A stretch of 64,000 bases of DNA. It comes from Trichostrongylus colubriformis (lineage: Eukaryota > Nematoda > Chromadorea > Rhabditida > Trichostrongylidae). The notes under the pieces were generated by a model. The model saw only the letters and a list, made by a program, of their open reading frames with translations, did not search any database and had not been told where the DNA came from. Where the stretch lies: assembly GCA_963978905.1 (NCBI GenBank), contig OZ022259.1:16962068-17026067 (forward strand), given 5' to 3'. A program made the position numbers and the translations under genes. Positions 23,201-35,430 of this stretch are shown here, piece after piece (the stretch's first letter is position 1; the number at the start of each line of letters is the position of its first letter).

Positions 23201-26200
23201 GAAAAAATTATCGTTGTTAGAAGCGCAGTAAATGAGTAGCATGATCTTTCAATAGGTTGCAGATTTTTTGCAATTTCACTCTGATTTTTACATTTCAAAT
23301 CTCTCTTCTACACTAAAATTAAGCCTCCGCCTTGAAAAAAAAAATTTTGCTACAATTACACATCGATATCTCGAGATATACAAGCCTAGGAAAACAGACT
23401 GCTCGTCTTGGCAAGAGTAGATCGGTGTTTTTAACAGCTGAAACATCTCAAAGATCATCGGATCTCCAAAAAAACGCCCACAATGTTCATAAAGCAGGAT
23501 GGAACCCCTACATGAGCTAGCCACTATTACTCGCGCTTGTAATCGCCGATGGATACGGCGATTGCCTGGTTGTATCACTACCACGAAGGAGTGGCTGTCG
23601 ATTGAGGGAGTTTGCACGCATCCCAGAACTTTACGCTGCGCCCAATAACCCGGGAAACGGTACTCACAAGAAGTTCCTCTCAACAAGATGAATCTCTCAT
23701 TCACAGCCTTTGTACTCGAAGTACAAAGTAATATGTAGCTCACAGGGAGGGAGGGGGAAGGGGGGGGGTGATAAATATCTGTGGCTCTTTCTGAACAAAA
23801 AAATCTCAAGAAGTCTACGACATGTCTGTCAGGCCGAAGCAGCTACGTGATTGCCTTGCAAGAGTCACTTGCGAGCAGCTTCTCAGCGGTGAGCAGCCTT
23901 TGACCATTGCTCTATTTACGAAAACAGGGTTTTCGCAGCTGAGACAAAATCACTACCCTCACGACAGTTTCTCTTCTCTCATGATTCGGTTGATGGATGG
24001 ACTTCAAAGAATCAAAGACCCAGAGTGATAGGAGCAATCAATCAGGTTTAATAATGTGTGATGAAACATTACCAAATGATAAGAAATGCGACTCAATTTT
24101 TGCCCAACCCCCCCCCCCCGCTCCGCCACACTACTCAGTTTTCGGGAAAACTGCACCAAGGAGGGTTCCCTAATGCATACGCTCGATGGCATTTCAGATA
24201 TTCCGTGCCAAACATTTTAAAACTACCACGTGACACCACGTGTAAAGTTTCGATATGTCCTATTGATGGGAGGACGCTTTGTGGCGCGAAGGGATCAAGA
24301 CCGAAGATCAGCCCACACACGCGTGCGAGGACTCCTATTGCATAATGATAATGTCATGCCGCGAACGACTAGAGAAATGAGAGCAATGTTCAAAGAAGAT
24401 TAGAGAAGAACACGGAACTCAGCTAACAACGCTGAGAACGGCACATCGCCAACGCAGTAAAAAGGGCACCAAAAGTTCATTCTTTAAATCATTCACTATT
24501 CCTTTCCATAGGTTGATGAATCTTGAATTTCAACGTCATGAAGCAATTAGTCTAATTTGCTTTGATAATACAACCTTTCAGCATTCACAGGACATTTCTA
24601 AAAATAACATCAGCGAAGAACGAGTTGGCTGTTTTCTTCAAGAAAACATTCTTTCCGCCAAAGTACACCAACAATAAAGAAACATTGTGATAAAGACAGC
24701 ATTCAAGCCACTTTCTGCATTAATGGAAATTTCTCCGAGAAATAACCATGGCTGGACTTGCGAGCACCACAGTAGTATCAGATAAACAGCCACCAGACTG
24801 AAGCCTGGTGTCAAAGAACATTTTGGAGAACCCGATTTTTCTCCTGTGTTGCGGTGTCAGGCCGTCACCTCGAGCTCGGCCGAGCAGCTAAAAATTCTCT
24901 CAAGGGTGCATGGGTATCGAAGAATGGTTGGATAAAGTTCCAAATTCTACCTTCTGTTTTTAAAAGAAATCACCATCCATTATTTCGCATGATTGGTTTG
25001 TGCCGCCACCTCGAGCTCACGTCAGTTTTCTGAACATTACCCCTGCCCACCCCACAAAGCCACCCGAAACGCTTAAGAATCCATTACAACGACGCCCTAC
25101 TAAAAGCAAAACTGACACTGCTTGAATATTATTGATTGGAAACGGCCTATTTTGAATTTTGAATTTTTGAAAGCCGTGAATTATTCATGGATGAGTTCAG
25201 CCGATTGGATCCAACGTTGAAAGCAATTGTACCACTTTCAGGATGCTCCTGCGTGGTGCTGTCAACACGTAGTGCTTCGTCGTCATTTCTCGTCACAAGA
25301 TCCTCCCAAGCCGCAGTGGCATCCTTCTTCGTTAAGCACGAACGTAATATCCCCGATAATGACGACGCCTAGCGCCCCCGATAAAAGCTTGATGCTATTC
25401 ACGTATTGAGGTATGCTCTCTGTGTGTGTTCAGCTCACCATAGCTGCATCAATTCATGAAATAGCGGGGGAGTAAAGATTGCGGATCTCCCCGAACATAC
25501 AGTATCGGATAAAACTTGAATCACTGGCGAGATAAAAAAGCTTCACATGGATTTATGGGCATAGTCGGGAAGGAAGAACATAATCGGATGCCCACCGCCA
25601 TCGACTCGAGAAGAAGCTCTCACATTGCTCCGCCTTGGAAGTATAAATCTGGAAAATCGGAAGAGATACACTCTCTTCAATTTTTGTATTTTCTAATAAT
25701 GATTAACGAAAGAGACATTCCAAGATTTAATTGAAAGTGGTAATGGGTGATGTGAGTAATGAGAACTACTAAAGTGAGTCATCCAAATAAAAGCTACGGC
25801 ACCAGGACTATAGTGAAATCTGTGAAAACTTCGATGGAAAGTCAGGCGAGTTCTAGGCTTCGTAAGAGCCGTCTTTTTTTCAACAGCCGCCACCGTCTTG
25901 CATACCCGCCCGGTTTAGGAAATCAACAGTAGGGAGGATCCATTTTCGGGTTTCCGACCGTTTTATTTCATTGTGTTTCACTTTGAGTTCATTAAACACC
26001 TGACTTTCAAATCCAACAATCTTTTCATAATCGCCCCTGACCACCCCTCGCGGCCTTTAAAAAATGCTCATAATGACGTGAATTACCTTAAAGAACACGT
26101 TTTGTACTGAGCATTATTTATCCTGCCGAGAAATCTACAAAAAGTCTTTATCGGTGCTCGCAAGTAACAATCGACGGCTCTGCTTCGCTGAAAGATGTGA

Positions 26201-28499
26201 CCACAAAGAGCAAAGATGTGAACCTTCTGAGAGTTCCTTTCCGCTCAGGCAATCCCTAGAACGTCCCGCATCTGTGGAATCTCGTCACAAACTAGGATTA
26301 ATTACACTTATGGGTTGTAAAAGCAACACTTGCAGTATGTTACCGGAAATATATGTGTGTAGAAAAACTCACTTTTAAGTTTTCACTAATTGAACAAATC
26401 GAATTCCGCTTTCAACTAAGTTTTCCAAGTCATTCAAAATCCCTCGATATTTCAAAATGAGTGTATTCCTGTGCTACATGTTGTAAGGAATACAAAAACC
26501 ATAGAAAATAAAATTATAAAAACCATTCACCGATCAAAATCAAGTGATCAAGACGGTGAACAGTAAAGATAGAAAAAAATTACAAAACGGAAAAAACGAG
26601 GAAAAATCAGAAAGAACAAAAAACAAAAAGTAGACTCACGGTCGATGCGATGGCATCATTGAAGCCGCCCAATATCGCGCTAACCGGATCACTTACTGGA
26701 GTAGTTGTTAATAAAAGATTTTCGTTCCTGAAAACATTGAAAATGATGACCACCACACAGAACAGTCTATTAAAAAATCTAGCTCGTATTTGGATGTAAA
26801 GTAAGGAAAGCAGATAGATTTTGACAATTCCTTTGTAATGCACGTAGATGGCGAGGGTGCATATCACAGAAAACATGAAAAAGTGTTCAGCGGCACTTCT
26901 AGCTATATAAAAAGTAATTAGGAACTATTCAACTACCACTCCCCCAAATACCGCGAGTTGGTCAAAAAAATAATTTTCGCTGAAACTTCGTTCAGGGAGG
27001 TTATTTGGGGTGCTGATCACAAATAAGTATCCGTTTTTGGCGTTTGCGCCAATTTGATGCAAATGCACCATGTCGTTGCAACAACTCGTTTTAGCAAACA
27101 TGGTGGAATTGCACCAAATTGGTGCAAACGCCGAATACTGATGTCATATTCGTGATCAGCACTCCAGATAACCTCTCTGGGCGAAGTTTCAGCGGAAATT
27201 TTTTTTTTGACCAACTCGCGGTATCTGGGGTAGTGGTAGTTGAATAGTGCCTTTTTCTCCTAGAATGAGCCGTGTATTCACCATTCAAGTAATTAATGAG
27301 ATAACTGGAAGTCCATAGATCCGACAAATTGTGGCTCTCCACCTAAGCAATAGCAATACCCACTTTTCCAGGAACGATTATTGACCCTGACCTTGCCACC
27401 ATTTTATTCTTATTCCACGCACTTACCGAATGCATCCGCTACTTTAACTGGGATGGCGACCTCTTAATCGACATTCATCAACTACTTCCGCGGTGGTTTG
27501 GAAGCGATTATTGCTGAACAGGCTTTGACAATTGCAACTGTGAGATGTGCTAATTGATGAATGATCAAATTCGAACTTTGCGTGAAAAAGAGAAATCGGT
27601 ATACGCCCTACTTGACGATAAGGAGAACTACATTCATCAATAGTCACGTGCACTGCGTTTGTCCATTTGGAATGGAATGAATTCTCAGGCATAACACGTT
27701 GTTGTTATTGCTAAAACGACAAATCTCGTCTCCTTCGCTTTTTCGTCCTCGCCCGTCTACTTCTTTTCAACTTTAGGCTTCGGCGATTGACTTGCACGCC
27801 ACTATTAATTCAATGCAAAGATATTCTAACATAGAATCCTCCCAAAGTGGGATCTGAGGAATGTTGCAACCTGATGCATCTTCAACATTGCTCTCAAATA
27901 CTGTCGACTTCTGACCCGAGAAAAATTATGGAAAACTTGAAATTCACAATTATCCCATTAAAAGGAGAGAATCATTGGCATCAAGTTATGCACAAGAGTT
28001 CGCAAAATGATGCAAAGCCCCAATTCAAAAGCGACGGCTGTACCGCCTAGAAATTCTCAGTTGAGAAATGGCAAAAATGCTTCATGGAGAAAGTGGAACT
28101 CAGGCAGAGCCACGAAAAAAGGCTGAAAAGGAAAACGTGAACTGGATTCCATAGTCAATAGGAGATAGTTGTCCCACTTGGCACCACTCTCTCCCGTCCT
28201 CTGAGAGGCCGTAAAAAGTTCCTTACGGCAAGATAAAAAATCAATTGGAACGAGTAATTATTTGAAGAGAATTCAAAAGCACACGAAGAGAACAAGAACC
28301 AGGAAGAACAACGGGAAAGCAATCCGTCACTGTTGTGACAAATTGTCTTTGAAGTTTCAAATCATAAAAAAACCCACTTCCGTGTTGAAGAATCCGATCC
28401 ACCCCTTTGCAATGGGAGAGTATCCATCGAGTCCGGTAAGAAAAGTAGAAAAATAAACAGCGAGAACATATCGAACGACGACCTCCACACCGTCGTCAT
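14274..28499 (-). CDS. daf-4: Type II TGF-beta/activin receptor serine/threonine kinase (ACVR2/DAF-4 type)
   Basis: Sixteen exons join in consistent phase: 28499-28378, 26727-26640, 22713-22612, 22142-22014, 20131-20036, 19615-19474, 18713-18559, 17860-17774, 17509-17393, 16601-16467, 15985-15879, 15725-15584, 15527-15429, 15340-15164, 14787-14649 and 14428-14274, about 663 residues. Order: signal peptide ([14 protein letters not shown]), Cys-rich ectodomain with LKGCWQHD and the three-finger signature [11 protein letters not shown], single membrane span near 242-265, juxtamembrane segment, then kinase. Kinase marks: glycine loop [10 protein letters not shown], catalytic lysine AVKVL (K334), VVHRDIKSKN (D428), ADFGLA (D455), [21 protein letters not shown] and PEVLEG are typical of type II receptors. 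Known: these bind activin/TGF-beta/BMP ligands and phosphorylate type I partners; DAF-4 acts in the nematode dauer and body-size pathways. Weakest links are the gttcgt donors of exons 3 and 6 and the attaag acceptor at 16601. An exon could be missing between 26640 and 22713. Confidence 0.92.
16926..17152. mobile_element. MITE of the GTACCCTAATGTCAGG family, copy B
   Basis: Diverged copy in a receptor intron: gtgcccctatggcaggattt at one end and aatcctgacataaaagtac at the other. It keeps the internal gttgggtcccaaagcgatta and its inverse partner. Confidence 0.6.
18822..19110 (+). repeat. Dispersed 0.3-kb repeat in a receptor intron
   Basis: It shows gagtatgaaattcaggtgat, cggcagtgtaacagtaaag, tttgcatcactagcc and gcaggatcgcgatacatccc in the family order, followed by ctggaatgttcgcttacaga. 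It lies between the receptor exons at 18559-18713 and 19474-19615. Confidence 0.6.
20338..20610 (+). repeat. Dispersed 0.3-kb repeat in a receptor intron
   Basis: Same family: atatgaaagtacaggtgctc, agcagtgtaacagtaaag, cctctgcgtcactaacc and gcgggaccatgataaacccc in order. It lies within the intron upstream of the exon at 20036-20131. Confidence 0.6.
23288..23809 (-). other. Long open frame in a receptor intron, coding status doubtful
   Basis: A 173-residue frame runs through the 3.9-kb intron between the receptor exons at 22713 and 26640. It has no recognised domain, signal peptide or splice logic that fits the receptor. A frame of this length is near the limit of what chance gives in 64 kb. 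I list it because it is among the longest uninterrupted ORFs in the window. Confidence 0.15.
26928..27244. mobile_element. 317-bp palindromic MITE flanked by TA
   Basis: The ends TTCAACTACCACTCCCCCAA and the inverse of TTCAACTACCACTACCCCAG extend into long arms that also pair ataccgcgagttggtc, gtgctgatcac, and a central tttggtgcaaacgcc/ggcgtttgcgcc pair. TA dinucleotides sit on both sides (26926-26927, 27245-27246), consistent with a Tc1/mariner-mobilised MITE. It lies in the first intron of the receptor gene. Confidence 0.75.
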
Positions 28500-31094
28500 T
28501 TGTGCGTGCTGCCGAGTCGTCCGTTGTGGCGATTAGGCGCAGAAGCGAAGTCGTCACGAGTCACGCCCACTTCTCAAGCACCACTTCACGCGTGCTTCCT
28601 TCAAATACGTTAGTTTGGGTCACTAATCAAATACTAAACATACGACAATGAGACGAATTATCGACAATGTGGCAGACGAAGATATTTTATGCATAGTCAA
28701 ACGCTCTGATCATATCAGGAATAAAAAAACTTGAAACAGCCATGTTCTAAAACGCAAAACATTCCCGCGGATCACACGTGACGTGTGACAAAAACTTAAA
28801 GAAAAAGAGAAGAAACAAAATGGATTCACATTGTTCTCAATAGTGATACAAAATTTATTATCACAAAAATTTTTTTGGTCGCAAAAATGCCATTTGCTAA
28901 CACAGGAACTTATTAATCACGAGGCATTAGGTTCATCAAAGAGTGCAGCATGCCGTACTCATAATCCACCTGCTGCTAACTTGTAAGGTAACGATGGCAA
29001 GACGTGAATGATGTTAGAAGCAGTCTTTTTTCTTATTGCTGGGACTGCCCCATGTCTTACGAACAGCGACTCATACACAAGGAGGACTTACTTTCATTTG
29101 CATGTTGATAACCTTGAAACCGTGGCCAAGGCTATAATTAGCTCTCCATATGCAATCAAACGAGGCAAACGGAAATACCTATTTCTACGCGAGGCATCCA
29201 ACGCATGCGACTTTAAGTCTTGCGATTTCAAGATCATCAAATCGCATTCGTAGAATTTTATACTCACGTGTATATTTAACGGGTGGAAGTGATGAGGTGG
29301 CGAATGGCGTCGTTCACTCTTACATGGTCAGGGGTTCAGATCCATTCGGTCAGCGCAAATCCAGCCCAGGCATTCCTCAAGGGTCGGCCAGTTGGCCTAC
29401 AGACTGTCCGCGAGAATAGTAACAGTTTTCAAATCGACAGCTTATCGAAATCACTGTACGGACGATCACACTTAGAGCCACACGATTTGATAGAAGTACG
29501 ATGCATGGCGCATCTTGAATTGAATTGATTGATCATATCATGCCTCTATCAATAACACCCTCAAAGACGGATATTCAAAAATAAAAAGTTGAAGAAGAAG
29601 AACTGATCACACGCAAGTAACAAAAAAGTATCGGGAAAAAGCATAGAAAAAACAAAGAAAAGAAAGGAAAACAAGAGCAGTCACATACAGGAGATACGAA
29701 ACTACGACCTATTGGTCTAGAAATCCCTACTACTTCTGAGGAAATTTATTCAGCATGCAAAGTGAACAGAGTTTATTGAATAGAGCCACTCAAAAGTGCA
29801 CGAACAGACAACGACATTTGTTTCTAATACTTTCAAAAAAGGAACTGATGCAAGACAAAGCTCTTTGCACGCACACTTCCTGGACAATGGTCAGTTATCT
29901 ACGTAATACAGCATGCACTTTCAAGAAATGGGGAGAGAATCAGATATCGCAAACATTCTCTCTTTCGAACATCCATTTATCACAATGTGTAAAGAATTAG
30001 CATCCCTATACGTGCCATGCTATCCCAGAAGCAGGAAGTCCACGCTGAAAATCGATCCCAACATAAACACAAAATCTGAAAGCCACCTAATACAGCGTAA
30101 GAAAAGACGATTTCGATGTTAACCACTTTCACGGAATATATCAAAAACTACACCGAAAACTAAAATCATATATCAGACGCAATCCGTCATCTACGCTTAC
30201 ATCGAATCCTTGAAAAACCTTGAACCTCGAAAGCAAGCCGACTTTATCAACTAAGAAAGAGTAATCGCATGACTAGTGAGATACTGCAAATACCATTTTT
30301 AGTGGGTGTATCGCTAAGCTTCCCAGATAAGAAAACTGGGGATCATCCGAGCTGACAGTGACTAAACGACTTCATTGCTGCACATTTCCTACTGGTCAAC
30401 GCCTCATGGCTCGCACCGAGCAAAAATATAAGAACGATTTTTGGTATAAAAATTATCACCGGTGAAATTACCGATAGCTACCATTCAAATAATAGAGAAA
30501 TTTGCATATGACCTCAATTCGACTCTCGGACAGAATGAAAAAATCAGGAAAGAAAGGACATTCAGTACTTTTCATTGCGAGCGAAGCTTTTTTGACTTTA
30601 AAAATTGGGGAAGGACAGCGTCAAGGAAACACGCGGTAGACTAGACTTTGGCAAGAAAAATTCAAAATTCTCAAAAGCAGGTGCCAGCAAAGGAAGCAGG
30701 AAGAGGGGTGCTACAGGCAAAATAAGACGAATGAGAAAAAATAGTGGGGAAATTCAGCACAAAGGCGAGAACTTGTGCCAATTGAGGAACTTTTAAAAAA
30801 ATTTAGAGGAGCCTTACCATATTCGGCTCAAACTTATTGAAATGAGCACTTACAAATGAGTGGATAGGACTCTTTCAGAAGCGTGTACCGAATAGTTAAG
30901 GAAGAAGCAAAAACCGAATTTCATTAAAGAGCTTGGCTGAGAGAAATGAATAATGTACAAAATGAATGACAGAATTTTCCTTTTTTCTCGTGATTCCATT
31001 CGTCTATTCAGTAGAATCCAGACGAAAATTTCATTGAAAATCAGAGCAGCATCCGATGAAGAGCAATGGAGTTATTGGATTGCCAGCCGGATCA
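28500..31094. other. AT-rich intergenic DNA upstream of the receptor gene
   Basis: No exon, RNA gene or repeat with defined ends was recognised. The receptor promoter should lie just above 28499 but no clear TATA or initiator stands out. Frames around 29000-29530 and 29755-30120 lack domains or good splice sites. Confidence 0.35.
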
Positions 31095-31238
31095 TCACCA
31101 TTCGAAAGGAAATGGATCCCGAATGCACCAGGGACCGAATGGAAAGTCGTGCAGCCCAAAGTCATACTTCTTTAAGATAAGGGAGTGAAGAGGGAAGGGC
31201 TGCTGGATCAGTAATCCAAGCTTCTCGAAACGGGTTTC
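31095..31238 (-). CDS. Unrecognised protein, C-terminal exon
   Basis: After the acceptor ttgtgttgcag the - strand reads 47 residues to TGA, beginning ETRFEKLGLLIQQPFPLHSL and ending in an aromatic/proline-rich run (FPFGPWCIRDPFPFEW). It has no ATG, as expected for a terminal exon. The sequence is very protein-like, but I do not recognise the family, and no convincing upstream exon was found between 31239 and 33890. Confidence 0.5.
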   Translation of the reverse strand, partial: ETRFEKLGLLIQQPFPLHSLILKKYDFGLHDFPFGPWCIRDPFPFEW

Positions 31239-33890
31239 CTGCAACACAAAAGAAACATAAAACTCGATTACACAACCAAGAGACAGCAGTGATGACCGAT
31301 CAAATAATCAGATATTGAGCGGACTTGGAATGTTTTTTTTGGCTACCAGTACTCAGATATCAAATATACATATTCGTGACAACCTGTTCAGTGGCCCAAC
31401 TGCCCACTTGTTACTGTGCACGAGTCACCCGGAAATTGATCGTTAAAGACAGCGGGAGGGGAGCATTCAAGCTGAGCAGAGACTATGAATAGCGGAACTT
31501 GCGTGAAAACGCGCCTTTGAGGTGCTATTGCGATACTAGCGCGCTAATTTGCACGCTTCACAGGACGAGTTGCCTGCTGGCGGCGGACCGTCGCTAGATT
31601 CCCGTATGTGAATTTTGTTTCTCTATGATGATAAACAACTAAAATAACAAACAGCAACAAACAAACGGACCAATGGAAGGGAGAACGAGCGGAAGAGTAA
31701 AAAAAAGGTGTTCATGATGAAAAAAACCCCAATGACTTAACACTCAACATCTTGGCAAGGTATTGTGTGTGTAATCGCAGTCTATCTTCGAACTGCACGT
31801 GTTTCGTAGGTTAATATTGTACCTTGCCGGTGCCTTTGAATTTCAAAACAAAATATTAGTAAGCATGTAAGCAAAAACTTTTGACTTTGTGTTATTATTA
31901 CGAAACCTCTAATTTAGAGCAAAAGGAAAATCAAGTTATAGCAGACAAAGAGACAGCGTAACGTTGTTTAGCACGAGAAAGAATTACCAAAAAAAAAGTC
32001 ATATATACAGCTGAAAGAGCTTTCATACACTTGCAAGCTACAAGGCGTCCAGCCAACAAAACCAGTGGTTTCATGGATATGGGAAAAACCAAATCCAAAT
32101 GCATATTTTTGAGAAGGCTTTACAAACCCTGGGAGAGAAACTTGAGAAAACAAAGCGCAGAAATACATGCGTTTCTTCATGCATGCCTGCTGCAAGAGCC
32201 TCCAAGCACCAATGAGCAAGAAAGGAATCATGATAGCCGGCACAGCAACAACTTAATAACTTTGTTATCCATGCGAATGATGTGCGGGGGCAGATAAACT
32301 AGCAGAAATGCAAGGGACCACATTCACAAGCGCTAGGTCCAGCTAGCTTCATGCACCGTGATAATAAAACTTGCATGGACTACGGGCTCTGTATGAAAAC
32401 TTGTGGGCAAAAAATTATAAATAATGAATTATATTTGTAATTGCTAGCGTCATATGCACTTGCAAAGAATAACTGTGAAGAAATAGCGCAGGTAATAAAA
32501 TTCCTCTCAGCCCCGACATTCGCAGCCTCAAAACAGCTGAAAAATGAATAGAAAACACACGTAAACACATGCGCGTGACAACATGGGATTCTGAGCAGCT
32601 GCTATCGTCATTCACATCTAAGTGATACCGGAATAGCAAATCTAAAATGGGGTATGCTAGAGAGATTACCAAAATGGGCTTTAGCTACGCCACCAGAGCA
32701 TGAGGTAGAAAGTGTTTCCCGTGAACTACTTTTTCGATAACGAAAAAACAAAGACAAGTAAGTCAGATGCGAGGGGAGCACATGAAAGTTACGTTCTAAT
32801 GAGTTCCTGACCACAAAAGCGTTTATGCGCTCTTTTCACGTGTGTATATCAGATGATGGCTGTCGACCGTTTCTCTTAGTCATATGTGCCCATTGCACAA
32901 ATCCAAGAATTCACTACAGGTCCTGCCTAGAACCAGTTTTCTTCTTAAAGGACCTGGTAGTGAAGGGAGGAGGAGGCAATGAAGTAAAGCACTATGTTTT
33001 CTGTACATGAAAAGGCCAGTTATAAAGAGATGAAGGGACAGTCTTTGGCGAAACCGGCACTAAAAAGCGGTCTTCATCCGATCTTATCGCGTTACACTTC
33101 GAGCTGCAACGCTTCATCGGCCGAGCTGCTGTAAGCATGGGATAACGTCCACGGCAAGGTGAAATAGCCTCTTTTCGTCTGTATCTACCCCTCAGCGGCT
33201 AGTAATGCAGAGGGGACGAAAGAGAAGAGGTGAAAAAGAGTCCTCATTCTCGCTACTTGACCTTTCATCCAGTTCTTTCACTGCGTTGCACTATTTAGCG
33301 CCTCGACTTTCACATTCTACAATCGGCCAGACTTCCTCTTTCAGGGATCTCTTAGACGGCATAACGAGGCTACACACAAAATTATGAATTGATATCTATT
33401 TATCAATTGCATTTAAAAGGCATGTTGTTGCCAGCGATGTTATTTAGAACTGTGAAGGAAAACTTATTCTCAAAAAAATAATGGATAAGAGAATAGAACA
33501 AATATTGAGAAAGGACATTTGGCATCCTGTACAAACCAAAGAACGACTATGATGGAGTTCAACCAAAGCATTACTTCAACTAATTAAGCCGCGTATTGCT
33601 AGGATAAAGCAGGCTCCTTCGTCTAGCGTCTTCTATGTGGACAATAGGCTCATTCTCGTGCCTCCCTGCGAGCATATTTATTATGGTGAACATGACTCAC
33701 TCAGGATATTACGTTTGTTGTGAGGCTGCTTGCTTGTTATCCAAGTAAACGCTTCACATACTAATACTTAAATGAGATAGTTGTGTAATACCCGCGTTTT
33801 TTCGAGATTCAACAATAAAGAATGCACGATATCAAGACTTCACTATTTCAACACATCAAACTCGAAAAATAGGCCAAAATTAGAATTCAA
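31239..33890. other. Intergenic or intronic DNA with no recognised element
   Basis: It probably contains upstream exons of the 31095-31238 gene, none of which I could identify. A frame at 31968-32243 (- strand) begins with a hydrophobic stretch but lacks convincing continuation. Around 33200-33350 lies a relative of the repeat near 8100. Confidence 0.3.
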
Positions 33891-33894
33891 ACAG

Positions 33895-35430
33895 GACTCC
33901 CGCTGCTCATTGTGAGTTTCGCGCGAACGTCTCTATCCGTCCCTGTCGCGAGCCAGACTAGTCCACTGATCCCTTCTGGCTCGAGAGACGCGTAGCCCCC
34001 GATCTCTTTGCGTAGAGCTTTCGCAAAGAAGTCTGACCATCGGGCTGACGGTCATCCAAGTGTTCGTTTGACGTCCCTAGGGGTCCAGTCGGCGGCCTCC
34101 CTGGTCCAACGGTCATCGCGATATTCTATGACGTGTCCAGTCCCTCTAATCATCTATTCCTGGGCAAATACGGCGGCACCCCTGATCGTCGACAGTCGGC
34201 GACTTTCGGGAGCTCTGAATGAGCATCATCCTCTCGATGTCGCGTCAGATGACGCCGACGCATGCTCTTCCTGCTTACATGGAGTCCATGTCTCACAGGC
34301 ATGTGTCAGGGCAGGAAGGACAGCGGAATCGAAGCGCGAAGCCGGATGTTCTTCATCTTCTTCATTAGTCCCTCGATGGTCTTGGGAGCACTCCAGGCCG
34401 CTCCTTTCCTCCTGCTCAGCTCTGGTGCTATCATCATATTGACTTCCCGATTGAAAACACATGGCTGAAGCATTCAGTGATCTTCGTTCTGTTGAGCGTG
34501 AGTGGGGCATCAGGTACCAATCCATTTTTCATGAACATCGTCTTGGTTATGTTCAACAGTAGACAGATTTTTTTCCCATTCGCAGTCAAAAACGTAGCAT
34601 TCGCCCTACCTGCTGGATTGTTGGTGTTATGAGCACGACGTCGTTAGCGAAGCGGAGGTGATGCAGATGCCAACGATCAATCACTCCCATACCTTCTCAG
34701 CTCAGCTGTCGCATGATGTTCTCAAGGCGCTGAAAAGTTTAGGCGAAAGGTGTCCTCTCCTCGAACCCCTCTGTTCCGTCGATTATGATCTCCTTGTAGA
34801 TGGCGAGATCCTGGTCGTTAAGTTGCTGTAGAGCTCGAAGTATTCTTATGTACTGAGTGGGCACACCCTGGTTTCCCTGGGCTTCTGTAACCGCTTCTGT
34901 CCCAACGAAGTCAAAGTCTTTCGTCAAATCGATGAACGAGAGACATAACGGCATTTTGTACTCTCGCGACACTTCAATGAGTCTAGTGACCGTGTGGATG
35001 TGATCGATTGTACTGAACCCTCTCCAATACCCTGCTCGCATGGCTGTCCTTCGTCTGACGTTCTACCAATCCTATCCAAGATGACACAAGTGAAGAGCTT
35101 GTAGATTACAAGCAGCAGGCAGATTGGACGATAATTGCTAATGCCGTGTGGATCTCCCTTCTTATACAGGAACACAGTTCTGCTGGTTCTGCACGAGGTG
35201 GGTACCTTGCATTCCGACAAGAAGCGTGTGAATAGCTGCGCCAGTGTTTTGACAATAAATGGCGGTAGATCCTTCAGATGTTCCACTCTGATCCTGTTAG
35301 GACCGAGTGCTGTAACGTTCTTCACCGACGGGATGGCGTAGGACTCGTGAGGATAACCCAGGGAACGACATATCCATCCTGTAAATTGCTCCTAGGCGAG
35401 TGGACATGGCTATCGAAGAACCGAGTAGGA
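33895..35430 (-). pseudogene. Degenerate RTE-type non-LTR retrotransposon (reverse transcriptase region)
   Basis: Read on the - strand from about 35430 to 33895, blocks of the RTE reverse transcriptase occur in the correct order across frameshifts and stops. They are: LQDGYVVPWV, NRIRVEHLKDLP, YKKGDPHGISNYRPICLL, GFSTIDHIHTVTRLIEVSRE, SFIDLTKDFDF, a catalytic block LRFANDVVLITP near 34660, VLPALTHACETW near 34300, and a C-terminal segment with RWSDFFAKAL near 34040. The active-site block reads FAND where FADD is expected, so the copy is catalytically dead as well as broken. The endonuclease half is missing (5' truncation, usual for LINEs). Such RTE copies are very abundant in hookworm genomes. 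Confidence 0.88.

Noticed and set aside
29290..29360. Possible tRNA-derived SINE (tggcgaatggcg ... ggggttcagatcc)
   Set aside because: The B-box-like part has an extra base and the A-box match is poor; no copies were seen elsewhere in the window.
34008..34442. 144-codon + strand ORF
   Set aside because: Antisense shadow of the degraded RTE reverse transcriptase on the - strand.
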